Assembly: GCA_965243755.1 (NCBI GenBank)
Contig: CBDEVW010000001.1
Coordinates: forward strand, 248,001 to 312,000
From: JANSWY01 sp965243755
GTDB lineage: Bacteria > Bacteroidota > Bacteroidia > Cytophagales > Cyclobacteriaceae
Direction: 5' to 3'
DNA: 64,000 bases
Below are positions 1-8,729 of the stretch, piece after piece. Made by a program: the position numbers and the translations under genes. Below the pieces are notes generated by a model, which did not search any database, was not told the DNA's origin, and worked only from the letters and a program-made list of their open reading frames with translations. How positions within the stretch are numbered: the stretch's first letter is position 1; the number at the start of each line of letters is the position of its first letter.

Positions 1-1
1 A

Positions 2-541
2 AAGACCCTTCGCGAAAACGAACAATATGCAAATCTCCCTGGCCTGATCCTTTCTTCAAGATACACAGAGGAGGATCAACTGACTGCACTTGACTATGGG
101 GTCAACAATTTTTTGAAGAAACCATTCAAGGCTGAAGAACTCAAACTTCGACTCAAAAATCTGCTGACACAAACGGGAGCATCTGAAAATGCCATGGCTG
201 AAATATTCAGTAATTACGACCTGGATCAGGCTACTAAAAAAATGATCACCAGGATGGAGCAGTTGGTGATCTCAAGAATTGATGATAGCAAACTAGGCAT
301 CAATGACCTTGCTCAGGAAGTGGCTTTCAGTGAAAGAAAACTATTTAGGTTTCTGAAAGACAACCTGGAAGTCACTCCACTGGAGTTCATCAAACAGATC
401 AGGTTCCAGCAAGTACGCAAACTCATCAAGCAAGCCAAAGTACAGTCCATCAGTGAAGCAGCACGAGCGATTGGTATGAACAACGTCAGCTTGTTTAAAA
501 TGCAATACAAAAATCGCTTTGGTGAGGAAGCAAAATTTTAA
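2..541 (+). CDS. Response regulator, receiver C-terminus plus AraC-type DNA-binding domain (5'-truncated)
   Basis: The reading frame is open from base 2, so the start lies before the window. The first 55 or so residues look like the end of a receiver domain: a hydrophobic strand ending in LILSSRYTEEDQ (the switch-Ser strand), then NNFLKKPFKAEEL with the conserved Lys-Pro. An AraC-type helix-turn-helix module follows (SISEAARAIGMNNVSLFKMQYKNRFG), ending at a TAA stop. This order is typical of the C-terminus of Bacteroidota hybrid two-component sensors or of stand-alone receiver-AraC regulators; the truncation prevents a choice. It is probably a cytoplasmic transcription activator controlled by phosphorylation. 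Its target genes cannot be read from the window. A strong hairpin-plus-T-run about 290 bases downstream could end its transcript. Confidence 0.9.
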   Translation, partial: KTLRENEQYANLPGLILSSRYTEEDQLTALDYGVNNFLKKPFKAEELKLRLKNLLTQTGASENAMAEIFSNYDLDQATKKMITRMEQLVISRIDDSKLGINDLAQEVAFSERKLFRFLKDNLEVTPLEFIKQIRFQQVRKLIKQAKVQSISEAARAIGMNNVSLFKMQYKNRFGEEAKF

Positions 542-824
542 TTTTCAAAGATCATTTAGGATTAACCAGTAATGAAATCGTTTTCATTTCCACTTAGTCA
601 AATTTATTCTCTAATCAATTGAATATCAGCAGAATACAATCCAAAGCGAGTGGTAATCTTAGCTCATCCTGCAATATGCTTTATTCACCGATTCGTTTTA
701 TTGACTCAACTAATTTTTATTCAAAGAAGGCTCAGGAACTACGATCTTTGGAGCATTATTAATTGAAATACACTCAATTGATATCCAAAAATGTTCCCAA
801 GTAAGTGATAGATAGATTGCTGAA
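542..824. other. Intergenic region without a recognised gene
   Basis: The stretch between the receiver/AraC gene and the terminator hairpin at 825-872 is AT-rich. I see no open frame with a convincing start or family match, no tRNA-like fold and no repeat. It may be a long 3' untranslated region of the upstream gene. Confidence 0.5.
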
Positions 825-872
825 GATGGCAGATCTGAATATTCGGATCTGCACCATCCTCAGTTTTTTTTT
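825..872 (+). terminator. Rho-independent terminator
   Basis: The arm CAGATC (830-835) pairs with GATCTG (846-851), the inner GAAT pairs with ATTC, and an outer GATGG/CCATC pair lies beyond a two-base bulge. The stem is followed by a run of nine T on the plus strand (864-872). It would stop transcription from the AraC regulator before it enters the oppositely oriented 860-1120 gene, whose stop codon sits inside this element. Confidence 0.75.
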
Positions 873-1120
873 GAGCTGTTAGTATTTTCAGCTCGACCAC
901 TTCTGATACTGTAAATAATTAAGCCAGCCAGCAAACCAAATCCGACCAGCATATAGAGTACTTCTGCCATACCTTCGGGAAGACTGTCTTCATAATTTCT
1001 GAAGATCAAAACAAAAACAATCAGTGGAGCCATAAATAAAAGGACCTGAAATGCAATTTTGAACCGCATCAGGACCTGAATCTTGAGAATTAGCCAAATG
1101 GTATTGAAAAATCTCTTCAT
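860..1120 (-). CDS. Small two-helix membrane protein, unknown
   Basis: An 86-residue protein of no family I recognise. It has a basic amphipathic N-terminus, then two hydrophobic segments at about residues 22-42 and 52-70, separated by an acidic loop (NYEDSLPEGMAE). The C-terminal tail is short and polar (GRAENTNSSKKN). Positive residues before the first helix and after the second suggest both ends are cytoplasmic. Its ATG directly follows the stop codon of the 1121-1831 gene with no spacer, so the two are almost certainly co-transcribed and translationally coupled. It is likely an inner membrane accessory to the secreted partner, but no function can be assigned. Confidence 0.7.
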   Translation of the reverse strand: MKRFFNTIWLILKIQVLMRFKIAFQVLLFMAPLIVFVLIFRNYEDSLPEGMAEVLYMLVGFGLLAGLIIYSIRSGRAENTNSSKKN

Positions 1121-1831
1121 TTACTGGCACTGATCATACATGAAGACATGTTTTGCAAAGTCTTTCCATTTCAGCTTTTCAGTTTGATAGTTTTCTTTCA
1201 TGGCATCACAATCAACAAATATTTCCGAGAAAGCCATCTCCTGATATTTTCGCTTTCTGACCACCTGTGCCTTGCCTCCATCCACTACAAGCAGGTGAGA
1301 TGCCGCATCGCCACCCGCTACAGTAATGGAACCAACTTTGGTTTCTGCTGTTTCGTTCGCATTGCTATGAACGTAAATTTTCAATCTGGAATCAAAGCCA
1401 GGATTTTGTAATTGTACCAGAGCATATTTTTCTTTTTTAGTGGGCAATTGTATTCTCTCAAAGAACACCCAATCCAAAACTATGATCTTGTTAAACTCAC
1501 TATTAGTCATTCTTAGAATCTCCGGGATATTGAGAGGACCACTATCCGAGAAGATATTTTCCCAGGGCTGAATGACTAACCGGACGACATCATCAGCAGT
1601 AAATTTGAACTTGCCCTCTTTATTTTTAATGGTAAAGGATTTAATCTGATCAGTGTCTGCAAACATGGTTGTTATACGGCCTGTAATAGAGTCTCCCTCA
1701 GTGGTAATGACATAGGCAAATCTGCTCGTTGTGATATGTTCCTGAGACAATTTAGGAACAAAGTATTGAGCAAATGATGTAGAAGTGGCCATCAAAACGG
1801 TCAATAAGAATAAACTACATTTCATAATCAT
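1121..1831 (-). CDS. Secreted protein of unknown function
   Basis: A 236-residue protein with a clear signal peptide: a short basic start, a hydrophobic core, and probable cleavage after SFA before QYFVPK. The mature part is mostly beta-like and begins with segments such as YVITTEGDSITGRITTMF, a pattern often seen in Bacteroidota envelope proteins that carry a repeated transition-to-strand unit. It contains a late Lys/Arg patch (VVRKRKYQEMAF). No catalytic motif is visible. There are two in-frame ATGs six bases apart (1831 and 1825), and either would give a working signal peptide. It is followed without a gap by the small membrane protein at 860-1120. Confidence 0.75.
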   Translation of the reverse strand: MIMKCSLFLLTVLMATSTSFAQYFVPKLSQEHITTSRFAYVITTEGDSITGRITTMFADTDQIKSFTIKNKEGKFKFTADDVVRLVIQPWENIFSDSGPLNIPEILRMTNSEFNKIIVLDWVFFERIQLPTKKEKYALVQLQNPGFDSRLKIYVHSNANETAETKVGSITVAGGDAASHLLVVDGGKAQVVRKRKYQEMAFSEIFVDCDAMKENYQTEKLKWKDFAKHVFMYDQCQ

Positions 1832-1895
1832 AGCATAATTTAGGTGTGTTACTGTAAAGGTTTATAATCTACCAATATAAGCAATATTTTCAGGT

Positions 1896-2417
1896 TTACT
1901 TCTGCTTATACCAGGTATAAGTTCTTCGTTTCTGCCACTCACCTTCATCAGTAATGTCATAGGAGGTAGATATTTCATACCCATCAAATAGCTGTGTTTT
2001 ATGTCCACCCAAGGTGGATGTCCCATCGGGGTGATAAAACTTTTGCTTCAATTGAAAATTACTATCTTCTAACCGTTCTATATTACCAACTCCATGAGAC
2101 CCCCAGGAAGCAATTTGAATAAAGACTGGTTGTGCCTTTTCAAAATCCCAATATTGAAAAAACTGCCAGTATTCCTGGGTCCTGACACTGTCCCTGATTC
2201 CATACAGCACACCCACCAGACTTTTCCTACCTACTCCCCACTTCCATTCTATGGCATACGAGTCATCTTCACCTTCCTGCATGTAAGCTTCATTACTGGC
2301 CACCCAGACACCAACCTGTCGCTCCATTTCCTCCATAAACCACTGCGGAATTCCAGATTGACCCCTGACTAACATACAAACCAAGCAGGTAGCAATCAGT
2401 AGTATTAATCTTTTCAT
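1896..2417 (-). CDS. Secreted lipocalin-like (DUF1579/DUF6265-type) protein
   Basis: A 173-residue protein with an N-terminal signal peptide (cleavage near VRGQ-SGIP). The mature sequence resembles small secreted lipocalin-like proteins that start by describing a test of weight or activity: EEMERQVGVWVASNEAYMQ, then EWKWGVGRKSLVG, then YHPDGTSTLGG, and end with a YDITDEGEWQKRRTYTW strand. These proteins form an up-and-down beta barrel, and a bound ligand is not known. The family call rests on pattern memory and is tentative. It is the first minus-strand gene left of the divergent DUF2279 gene, with about 150 bases between them for both promoters, and it could share a transcript with the two genes downstream. 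Confidence 0.65.
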   Translation of the reverse strand: MKRLILLIATCLVCMLVRGQSGIPQWFMEEMERQVGVWVASNEAYMQEGEDDSYAIEWKWGVGRKSLVGVLYGIRDSVRTQEYWQFFQYWDFEKAQPVFIQIASWGSHGVGNIERLEDSNFQLKQKFYHPDGTSTLGGHKTQLFDGYEISTSYDITDEGEWQKRRTYTWYKQK

Positions 2418-2509
2418 TTTCGTATTGTTTTATTTCCAATATCATTAACTGGTGCATGTAGTGCAAACCTGCCATCAACCTAAAGCACCCTTTATGTAAA
2501 AGACTTTTA

Positions 2510-2541
2510 TTGCATATCCTAAGCGGTAATGATTAGGTTTG
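2510..2541 (+). promoter_or_regulatory. Candidate promoter for the DUF2279 gene
   Basis: A TTG at 2510-2512 is followed after 21 bases by TAGGTTTG at 2534-2541, a full match to the Bacteroidota -7 box TAnnTTTG. The ATG of the next gene lies 23 bases downstream, giving a short leader. Confidence 0.5.
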
Positions 2542-2564
2542 TGTGATTTCTTTCCAATGGAACA

Positions 2565-3464
2565 ATGAAAACTTGCTGGTTAATCATTTGCTTCTTTGTT
2601 TTTTCTCAAATGGCTTTTGCCAATGGAGACACAACCAGGAACCTCAACCAAAATAGGCTTAAGCTTATAGCGATATCTTCCTCAGTTGTCTATTCTGGTT
2701 CCATGATTGGATTGGGCACAACATGGTATGGCGACTTTTCCAGATTTCATTTTTTTAATGACAATGATGGTTGGGGGTATATGGACAAGTTCGGTCATCT
2801 TGCTACTGCCCAGCAAATCGGAAGACTTGGAATTGCCACATTAAGGTGGGCAGGCGTACCAGAAAACAAGGCCATCTGGTTTGGTGGAGCAAGTGGATTT
2901 GTATTTTTGACCAGTGTGGAAATTTTTGATGGTTTTTCACAAGATTGGGGATTTTCCATGGGAGATGCTTTATTCAATGCCGCCGGATCAGCACTTGTCA
3001 TCAGTCAGGAACTGGTATGGAAAGAACAGCGTATCCTGACTAAATGGTCCTACCACAATTCTCCCTATGCCAAATACCGACCTGAACTGCTTGGTTCCAA
3101 TGGGATGGAACGATGGTTGAAAGATTACAATGGCCAGACTTACTGGTTATCAGTTAACCCCTCCAGTTTTATGAACAAATCTTCGGGTTTCCCAAAATGG
3201 TTCAACCTGGCTGTTGGTTACGGCATTGAAGGCTATACTGGAGCCAACAGAAACCCTTCAGAAAATAGTAAAGGAGAAACTATCCCCTCTTTCCGCAGGT
3301 ACTCTCAATATTATATTTCCCCTGACATTGACTTTAGTAAAATTCCAACTGATTCAAAACTCCTGAGAGGCCTATTCAATTTCCTAAACATTTTCAAAGC
3401 TCCCCTTCCGGCTGTTCAATACAATAATGTTGATGGGTGGAGATTTCATTGGTTGATGTTCTAG
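2565..3464 (+). CDS. DUF2279 family envelope protein
   Basis: A 299-residue protein with a signal peptide (cleavage near AFA-NGDTT). It matches the DUF2279 pattern known from Bacteroidota: a hydrophobic segment (SSVVYSGSMIGLGTTWYGD), the phrase FHFFNDNDGWGYMDKFGHLATAQQIGR with conserved aromatic, Asp and His residues, two more membrane-like helices (WFGGASGFVFLTSVEIFDGFS and SMGDALFNAAGSALV), and a polar C-terminal half with a WLSVNPSSF-type block. The function of the family is unknown. It is predicted to reside in the envelope, and the MDKFGH and DGFS-x-DWGFSMGD motifs resemble membrane phosphatase or YfiM-like proteins. The start is an ATG 23 bases behind a good promoter box. The gene heads a plus-strand group with the two genes that follow. 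Confidence 0.8.
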   Translation: MKTCWLIICFFVFSQMAFANGDTTRNLNQNRLKLIAISSSVVYSGSMIGLGTTWYGDFSRFHFFNDNDGWGYMDKFGHLATAQQIGRLGIATLRWAGVPENKAIWFGGASGFVFLTSVEIFDGFSQDWGFSMGDALFNAAGSALVISQELVWKEQRILTKWSYHNSPYAKYRPELLGSNGMERWLKDYNGQTYWLSVNPSSFMNKSSGFPKWFNLAVGYGIEGYTGANRNPSENSKGETIPSFRRYSQYYISPDIDFSKIPTDSKLLRGLFNFLNIFKAPLPAVQYNNVDGWRFHWLMF

Positions 3465-3540
3465 TAGGTATCAAGTAATAATTCTCTTTGCCTTTTGAAC
3501 CTATCAGAAGTTCCTTCGACTATCAGGAAAGCTCAAGCTC

Positions 3541-4350
3541 ATGTTTAGGTTATCACTCACTGTTTTTGTCCTCCTGTGCTGGCACATATTAAAAGCACAG
3601 AATGACACTTTGCAACATCACATAAGTTTAGACATTGGTCTGCAGATACACCAGTCCCAGGACCTGATATACTCTCCTATGATTTACAGAGGCCAGTCGT
3701 TGGCATCATTTCAATTTATGTACAGTTATCACACCAGGAAAGGAATACATCAGCTGAGGAGTTATTATGATCATGTCAATACGGAATCTACAGAACTTAT
3801 ATCATTTCCAGGGTTTGGAGAGGATAACCAGAGATCACTATCTCCCATTAATTTTATTGAAGCTGAGTACAGTTATCTTCATCGGATTCGATCAATAAAA
3901 AGCCTTGCGTTACTGGCTGGGGGGTCACTTTCCACGCTGACCCAGCTACCCACTTACCAGTTTGGTTTTGGCGATGAAGAAGGTTTCATTATTGCTCATG
4001 CGCTCAAACTGAAAGTCATGACCAACATAAAAATGGTGGAAAGGCATAGCTTGCGAATTGAAACTTCCTATCCTCTGCTGTCCATGCTTGTCAGGCCACT
4101 TTACAGCATCGTTGACAATGGTCTCATTCAAAACGAGGGAAGTGATTTTGCCTACTTACACAACCATGGGTCACTGGAAGGGCCAGGCGGTTATCATCAC
4201 TTTCATTTTTTAGCAAAATACATTGTACCCTTTTCAGAAAAAACTGAATTGAATGCAGGGTACCTCTTCCAATACATTAGATATAAAGATCCTCAACAAA
4301 TCTCAATTCTGAAAAACACACTAACGATAGGAATCAACCTGAAATTTTGA
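3541..4350 (+). CDS. Outer membrane beta-barrel protein, unknown
   Basis: A 269-residue protein with a signal peptide (cleavage near LKAQ-NDT). The mature sequence alternates hydrophobic and polar residues in strands with many aromatics, has DIGLQI- and MYSYHTRKG-like turns, and ends in a strand finishing with Phe (TLTIGINLKF), the usual barrel-assembly signal. This supports an outer membrane barrel of about 10-12 strands. I do not recognise a specific transporter or enzyme family. Its stop codon lies two bases before the ATG of the S41 protease gene, so the two are very likely an operon. The barrel could be a partner or substrate of that lipoprotein, which is inference only. Confidence 0.7.
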   Translation: MFRLSLTVFVLLCWHILKAQNDTLQHHISLDIGLQIHQSQDLIYSPMIYRGQSLASFQFMYSYHTRKGIHQLRSYYDHVNTESTELISFPGFGEDNQRSLSPINFIEAEYSYLHRIRSIKSLALLAGGSLSTLTQLPTYQFGFGDEEGFIIAHALKLKVMTNIKMVERHSLRIETSYPLLSMLVRPLYSIVDNGLIQNEGSDFAYLHNHGSLEGPGGYHHFHFLAKYIVPFSEKTELNAGYLFQYIRYKDPQQISILKNTLTIGINLKF

Positions 4351-4352
4351 TC

Positions 4353-5372
4353 ATGATGAAACATTCGATAATCCCGGTTATGATATTTTGCTTGTTAATT
4401 TCCAGTTGTGAAGACATCTTCTTCGAAGATGAGCCTGCGAATACGCCTATTGGCAATTTTGAAAGTTTATGGCAAACATTTGATGAAAAATATGCCGTGT
4501 TCGAGCAGAGGAATGTGGATTGGGACCAGCAATATGCCTTTTACAGACCCCAGGTCAATCCTAATACTTCAGAAGACCAGTTATACAATATTTTGACCAA
4601 TATGATGGCTGCCCTCGATGATGGTCATGTCTCATTGATGGCTCCCGGAAGAGCAATATTTAGTGCTAAAGAGGACTTCAGGACGCAAAATGGCGCGAAT
4701 CTATTTGACCTGGGTATGTTGGTGAGGGTATATCTCAACAATGATTTCCAGCAAATCAATAACCAACTCATCTATGGAATGACTGAGTCCAACATCGGTT
4801 ACTTATTTATCAACCATCTCTCAGACCCGATTGATATTGATGCGATATTGAAAGAACTGGAAAACGCGGAAGCTTTGGTGATTGACATCAGGCATAATGG
4901 TGGCGGAGATTTTACGAATGGCGAAAAAGTTGCTTCACGGTTTTGTGACCGAAAAAGGCTTGCATTCACAGGACAACCTAAGAGTGGACCAGGTAAAGAT
5001 GAGTTTGGTCCGATTACCTCATATTTTTTGGAGCCATCAGGAAACCAGTTCGACGGACCAGTAGCATTGCTCACAAGCAGGTTTACCATAAGTGCAGCCG
5101 AAAACCTAACCATGTACTTCAATATTCTACCTCAGGTAACCGTATTTGGAGAAGCAACAGCTGGAGCAATGGGTGAGCGGATTGAAAAGGAAATGCCCAA
5201 TGGCTGGATTTATTCCATTACCGGCCAGGTCATAAAAGCTGCTGATGGTGTTTCGTACGAAGGTCCGGGAATTCCACCTGATGTTTTTTTTCAAAACAAA
5301 ATAGAGGATGTAGAAAATGAAATTGACAGCTTGTTTATAACTGCCGTGAACCATTTGAAAGCACAGCTGTAG
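4353..5372 (+). CDS. S41 family peptidase lipoprotein
   Basis: A lipoprotein signal peptide with lipobox LISSC is followed by an acidic linker and an N-terminal helical cap (FESLWQTFDEKYAVFEQRNVDW), typical of Bacteroidota tail-specific proteases. ALDDGHVSL marks the start of the core, and VIDIRHNGGGDF is the conserved S41 strand. RFTISAAENLTMYF carries the nucleophile Ser247 (numbered from this start). PPDVFFQNKIEDVENEID is the usual end. No PDZ domain is evident. It would act in the periplasm on the outer or inner membrane. The ATG at 4353 (or 4356) gives the better signal peptide than an upstream TTG at 4347. The last 38 bases overlap the end of the opposite-strand kinase gene. Confidence 0.88.
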   Translation: MMKHSIIPVMIFCLLISSCEDIFFEDEPANTPIGNFESLWQTFDEKYAVFEQRNVDWDQQYAFYRPQVNPNTSEDQLYNILTNMMAALDDGHVSLMAPGRAIFSAKEDFRTQNGANLFDLGMLVRVYLNNDFQQINNQLIYGMTESNIGYLFINHLSDPIDIDAILKELENAEALVIDIRHNGGGDFTNGEKVASRFCDRKRLAFTGQPKSGPGKDEFGPITSYFLEPSGNQFDGPVALLTSRFTISAAENLTMYFNILPQVTVFGEATAGAMGERIEKEMPNGWIYSITGQVIKAADGVSYEGPGIPPDVFFQNKIEDVENEIDSLFITAVNHLKAQL

Positions 5373-6561
5373 CTTCCTTGACAAAACTCTGCTGCACAGG
5401 CAACTCAATGTAAAAGGTTGTCCCCTGATGAAGTACAGATTCGAAATATAGTCGCCCATGGTGATCTTCTATGATGGATTTGGCAATGGCCAGTCCCAGT
5501 CCAAAACCCTCTCCTATAGCCTTGGTGGTAAAGAATGGGTCATAAATCTGAGCCTTTACATCTTCAGAAATACCCCTGCCGTAATCCGAAATGGTAATTC
5601 TGATAAACCTATCTCCATCCATCGGGCTGCAGGTAATCACAATTTTCTTTTGTCCCACCATGGACTCTGCCGCATTCTTCAACAAGCTAAAGAATACCTG
5701 TGAAATTTTTGTCGGCATATATTCAACGGTAGGAGTAGTTTGAAAGACCTTCACCACTTCTACATCCTTGAGGTGTTTCTTGAGGAGGACAAGCGTAGCA
5801 TCGATGTGCTCTGTAATTTGATTGAATACAAAATCCTCATTACCTAATGAACCAATGGTATGAAGGCTATTGGTAATCTCCGCTGTTTTCCGAACCCCTT
5901 CATCCACAGAATGAAAAATACTGGCAGTTTCCTCCAGTAGAAGCTCATAATCAAGGTCCATTTTTCTACGGCTCAGGTTGTTGAGGATCTCAATGATCAC
6001 ACCTCTTTCAGGGCTTTCTTCTGGTATTTTCTTTAACGATTCCGTCAACTCTTCCTCCACTCCGGTAAGTAATGCCATGATATCCTCAAGATTGGACTTG
6101 AGACTAAATATTCCCCCTCGGATATAGTTGATCGGATTATTGATCTCATGAGCAACTCCCGCAGTGAAAGTACCTATCAGTGACCTTTTCTCTGATTCAA
6201 TCAATTTGAATTGTGCGGCATTGAGCTGGCTGATCTTTTGGGTTAACTCGTTGTTTTTTTGCTGCAACCTGTTGGTCTGGATTTCGAGTTCGTCAGCAAG
6301 CACATTGTTTTCTTTCCTCAGTGACAGCAACTCATCTTTTTGTAGGCCAGAATTTCGGAATGACAATAACTTTTGAACAACAGATATCACTAATAGTGCA
6401 ACAGCAAGAATGATCCCCACTTCCACACCATATTTAGTCACCATCCCGTCACCGATTGAAAAGCCATAAAGATTGAACACAAAGGGTATGGTAGCAAGCA
6501 ATATGACGATTGCTCCTATGGATAGTATAGATGTTATGCGAGAAGACTGTATTCGTTCCAA
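5335..6561 (-). CDS. Membrane histidine kinase (orphan)
   Basis: A 408-residue sensor kinase. Two membrane helices (about 10-30 and 45-63) enclose only a short external loop, so it probably senses within the membrane or through a partner. A coiled coil (about 70-125) leads to an H-box with GVAHEINNPINYI, His138 being the phosphorylated residue. The N-box is LKNAAESM, followed by DYGRGIS and GEGFGLGLAIAK, and the protein ends in a normal ATPase domain (GTTFYIELPVQQ). No receiver domain is attached and no response regulator lies beside it. The H-box and ATPase resemble those of the two propeller kinases at 38079 and 45760, so they may share output partners. Its last 38 bases overlap the convergent protease gene. 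Confidence 0.93.
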   Translation of the reverse strand: MERIQSSRITSILSIGAIVILLATIPFVFNLYGFSIGDGMVTKYGVEVGIILAVALLVISVVQKLLSFRNSGLQKDELLSLRKENNVLADELEIQTNRLQQKNNELTQKISQLNAAQFKLIESEKRSLIGTFTAGVAHEINNPINYIRGGIFSLKSNLEDIMALLTGVEEELTESLKKIPEESPERGVIIEILNNLSRRKMDLDYELLLEETASIFHSVDEGVRKTAEITNSLHTIGSLGNEDFVFNQITEHIDATLVLLKKHLKDVEVVKVFQTTPTVEYMPTKISQVFFSLLKNAAESMVGQKKIVITCSPMDGDRFIRITISDYGRGISEDVKAQIYDPFFTTKAIGEGFGLGLAIAKSIIEDHHGRLYFESVLHQGTTFYIELPVQQSFVKEATAVLSNGSRQL

Positions 6562-6802
6562 AATGTCCTATCGGTGAAATAGGACGCTATAATAGCTAAT
6601 AAAATTCTGTAATTCCCTTTTTTTCAAGGTTTCTCGATCAATTGACGATTTGCAGCGACAAGATTTTTATTAAATTGAAATATTTACTGGAAAAATAGCA
6701 CAAAATCGAGCAGGTCATTTCGGGCATCAAAATTTAGACAGATTTTAAATGAACTTCTAATTTGATCGACTTTTGAGCAAAGTGTTCTTCCTCGAAGCAC
6801 AA

Positions 6803-6827
6803 AAAAGAAAGGTGTCATTTGACACCC
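6803..6827 (-). terminator. Rho-independent terminator for the PepSY-like gene
   Basis: Read on the minus strand, GGTGTC pairs with GACACC around an AAAT loop (6811-6826), followed by TTTCTTTTTT (6801-6810). It sits 30 bases after the stop of the 6857-7357 gene. Confidence 0.8.
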
Positions 6828-6856
6828 TCCACTATGTTCCTATAACTATGAAAGTA

Positions 6857-7357
6857 TTATTTAATGGCTAAAGTACTGGTCTCAAACCGGTCATGACGGT
6901 ACATGGCTTCATCAAACCAGACAACTTCTTCGTGCTTGCCAACCTTTACAACCAGTTGATAATTGACAATTTTTTGAACTTCTGGTCCCCGAAGAAAATT
7001 AGTGTGCTTATGGACACCTACAATCTTGCCTTTTTCGAAATTTGTCTGTGCATAATCAACAATATGAAGTGGACTGCTATCCTCAGAATATCGAATGTCT
7101 TCATAAACTAATGCACCATTCCTGGCAAGTACCGCTACCACCTTATTATCCTGGTATTTCAAAGTGGCCTGGTAAAACTTATTACCCTCATCATTTGTCC
7201 TGACACTCCATTTTACATTTTCAGCGGCAGGATATTGTGTGTATAGGTAAGACTGAATATTCAAAGGAACCTGATCCTCCGTCAATTCTTGTGCGCTGGT
7301 AAGTCCTACAATGCAGATGGTTGAAAGAATCAGTGTTAAATATCTTAACTTCTTCAT
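6857..7357 (-). CDS. Periplasmic PepSY/BLIP-like small protein
   Basis: A 166-residue secreted protein. The chosen ATG at 7357 gives a textbook signal peptide (MKKLRYLTLILSTICIVG, cleavage near TSAQ-ELT). An in-frame upstream extension to 7396 would bury it. The mature part begins VPLNIQSYLYTQYPAAENVKWSV and continues with YQATLKYQDNKVVAVLARNGALVYEDI, the pattern of PepSY-like/DUF2874 domains of Bacteroidota (beta-lactamase-inhibitor-like fold). A second, more divergent half (VGVHKHTNFLRG then YQLVVKVGKHEEVVWFDEAMY) looks like a repeat of the same fold. Such proteins are periplasmic and of unknown role. The gene stands alone and has its own terminator. Confidence 0.7.
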   Translation of the reverse strand: MKKLRYLTLILSTICIVGLTSAQELTEDQVPLNIQSYLYTQYPAAENVKWSVRTNDEGNKFYQATLKYQDNKVVAVLARNGALVYEDIRYSEDSSPLHIVDYAQTNFEKGKIVGVHKHTNFLRGPEVQKIVNYQLVVKVGKHEEVVWFDEAMYRHDRFETSTLAIK

Positions 7358-7553
7358 TTCCACATTTGTTTGTTCCTGATATAAAGTTCGAAACAATCAT
7401 AAAATTCCCCAATTGTGACCGACTGAACCGGAAAATACGATTATGAATAAATAATATTCTGTATTGAGCTATGCAACCGTTTGCGTAAAAACAAATTAAA
7501 TCTGACATGAATTAGGGGCCGTTAACTACAAAATAGAATTAATTTACAAGTCC

Positions 7554-8729
7554 ATGGACATCAATAACATCAGAAAAGACACTCCCGGTGTTAACCAAAA
7601 ACTGTTTGTAAATAGTGCAGGATCCTCATTGGTACCTCGGCAAGTCCATCAGACGGTGCTGGAATATCTGGAGGAAGAGCAAATGGTTGGAGGATATTGG
7701 CTTGCAGATAAAAATAGTGAGCGAATAGGTCAATTTTATACCCAGGCAGCACAGCTAATCAATGGACAACCTCATCAAATAGCCTTTACGACCAGTGCCA
7801 CAGATGCCTATATAAAAGCACTCTCATCAGTTCCCTTAAAGTCCGGCGATTTGATCGTGACCACTGATGATGATTATATTTCCAACTTCATGCACTTTTA
7901 TTCCCTCCAGGATCGAATGGGTATAAAAGTAAAGCGGATTAAAAACGTTACCAGCGGCGAACTGGACTTGCAACACCTTGAAGAGATGATTACCAACGAG
8001 CATCCAAAGCTGGTCGCAATTACTCATGTGCCAACCAATTCCGGGCTAATACAGCCTGTTGAAGCGGTGGGCCAGCTCTGTGAAAAATATGACGTTCTAT
8101 TTTTGTTGGATGCATGCCAGGCGATTGGACAGTTGGATGTAGATGTTACCAAAGTAAAATGTGATTTTCTAAGCGCCACCGGGAGAAAATTTCTGAGAGG
8201 CCCCAGAGGAACAGGTTTCTTATATGTTTCCGAAAAAGCCCTGGAAAGTCAACTTATTCCCCTGTATTTTGATATGCGGGGAGCGAAATGGGTAAATACA
8301 GAAGAATACCAACTGGAAAATGGTGCGAAAAGGTTTGAACTATGGGAAATCAACTACGCGCTATTATTGGGTTTGAGTGAGGCGATTAAATATTGCAATC
8401 AGGTGGGTCTCCGAAATATTGAAAATCATAATGCTTCTTTAAGGAACAGGCTGGTAAATCAGATGCTTGAAATACCCGGGATCAATCTCTATGATCAGGG
8501 GGTTAAAAAGGCCAATATCATTACATTTAAGAAAGAAGGGGTATCCAATGCAATGGTGGGGGAACACCTCAGGAATAATAAGGTGTACTTCTCAATCAGT
8601 AACAGAAGTAACGCATTGATCGACTTTGATAAAAAGGGAATAGATGGTGCTGTTCGTTTGAGCCCTCATTACTTTAACACCATTGATGAAATGGATCAAT
8701 TAGCAGAGATCATCAGGAAAATCAATTAA
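7554..8729 (+). CDS. Class V aminotransferase (cysteine desulfurase-like)
   Basis: A 391-residue fold-type I PLP enzyme. Visible elements are an N-terminal NSAGSSLVP substrate loop, FTTSATDAYIKAL for the phosphate-binding region, ITHVPTNSGLIQPV, LLDACQAIGQLDVDV with the PLP-ring Asp, and SATGRKFLRGPRGTGFLYV with the Schiff-base Lys212. The length fits the class V / NifS-SufS superfamily. The active-site loop region of true cysteine desulfurases with a catalytic Cys is not clear, so the substrate may instead be another amino acid (for example an isopenicillin-epimerase-like or selenocysteine-lyase-like reaction). It is monocistronic. The stop codon shares the palindrome TTAA with the stop of the convergent AsmA-like gene. 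Confidence 0.85.
   Translation: MDINNIRKDTPGVNQKLFVNSAGSSLVPRQVHQTVLEYLEEEQMVGGYWLADKNSERIGQFYTQAAQLINGQPHQIAFTTSATDAYIKALSSVPLKSGDLIVTTDDDYISNFMHFYSLQDRMGIKVKRIKNVTSGELDLQHLEEMITNEHPKLVAITHVPTNSGLIQPVEAVGQLCEKYDVLFLLDACQAIGQLDVDVTKVKCDFLSATGRKFLRGPRGTGFLYVSEKALESQLIPLYFDMRGAKWVNTEEYQLENGAKRFELWEINYALLLGLSEAIKYCNQVGLRNIENHNASLRNRLVNQMLEIPGINLYDQGVKKANIITFKKEGVSNAMVGEHLRNNKVYFSISNRSNALIDFDKKGIDGAVRLSPHYFNTIDEMDQLAEIIRKIN

Noticed and set aside
1148..1411. Plus-strand open frames inside minus-strand genes (for example here and at 2094-2372, 39780-40049)
   Set aside because: They are shadows of well-supported genes with signal peptides or family domains and have no homology-like features of their own.
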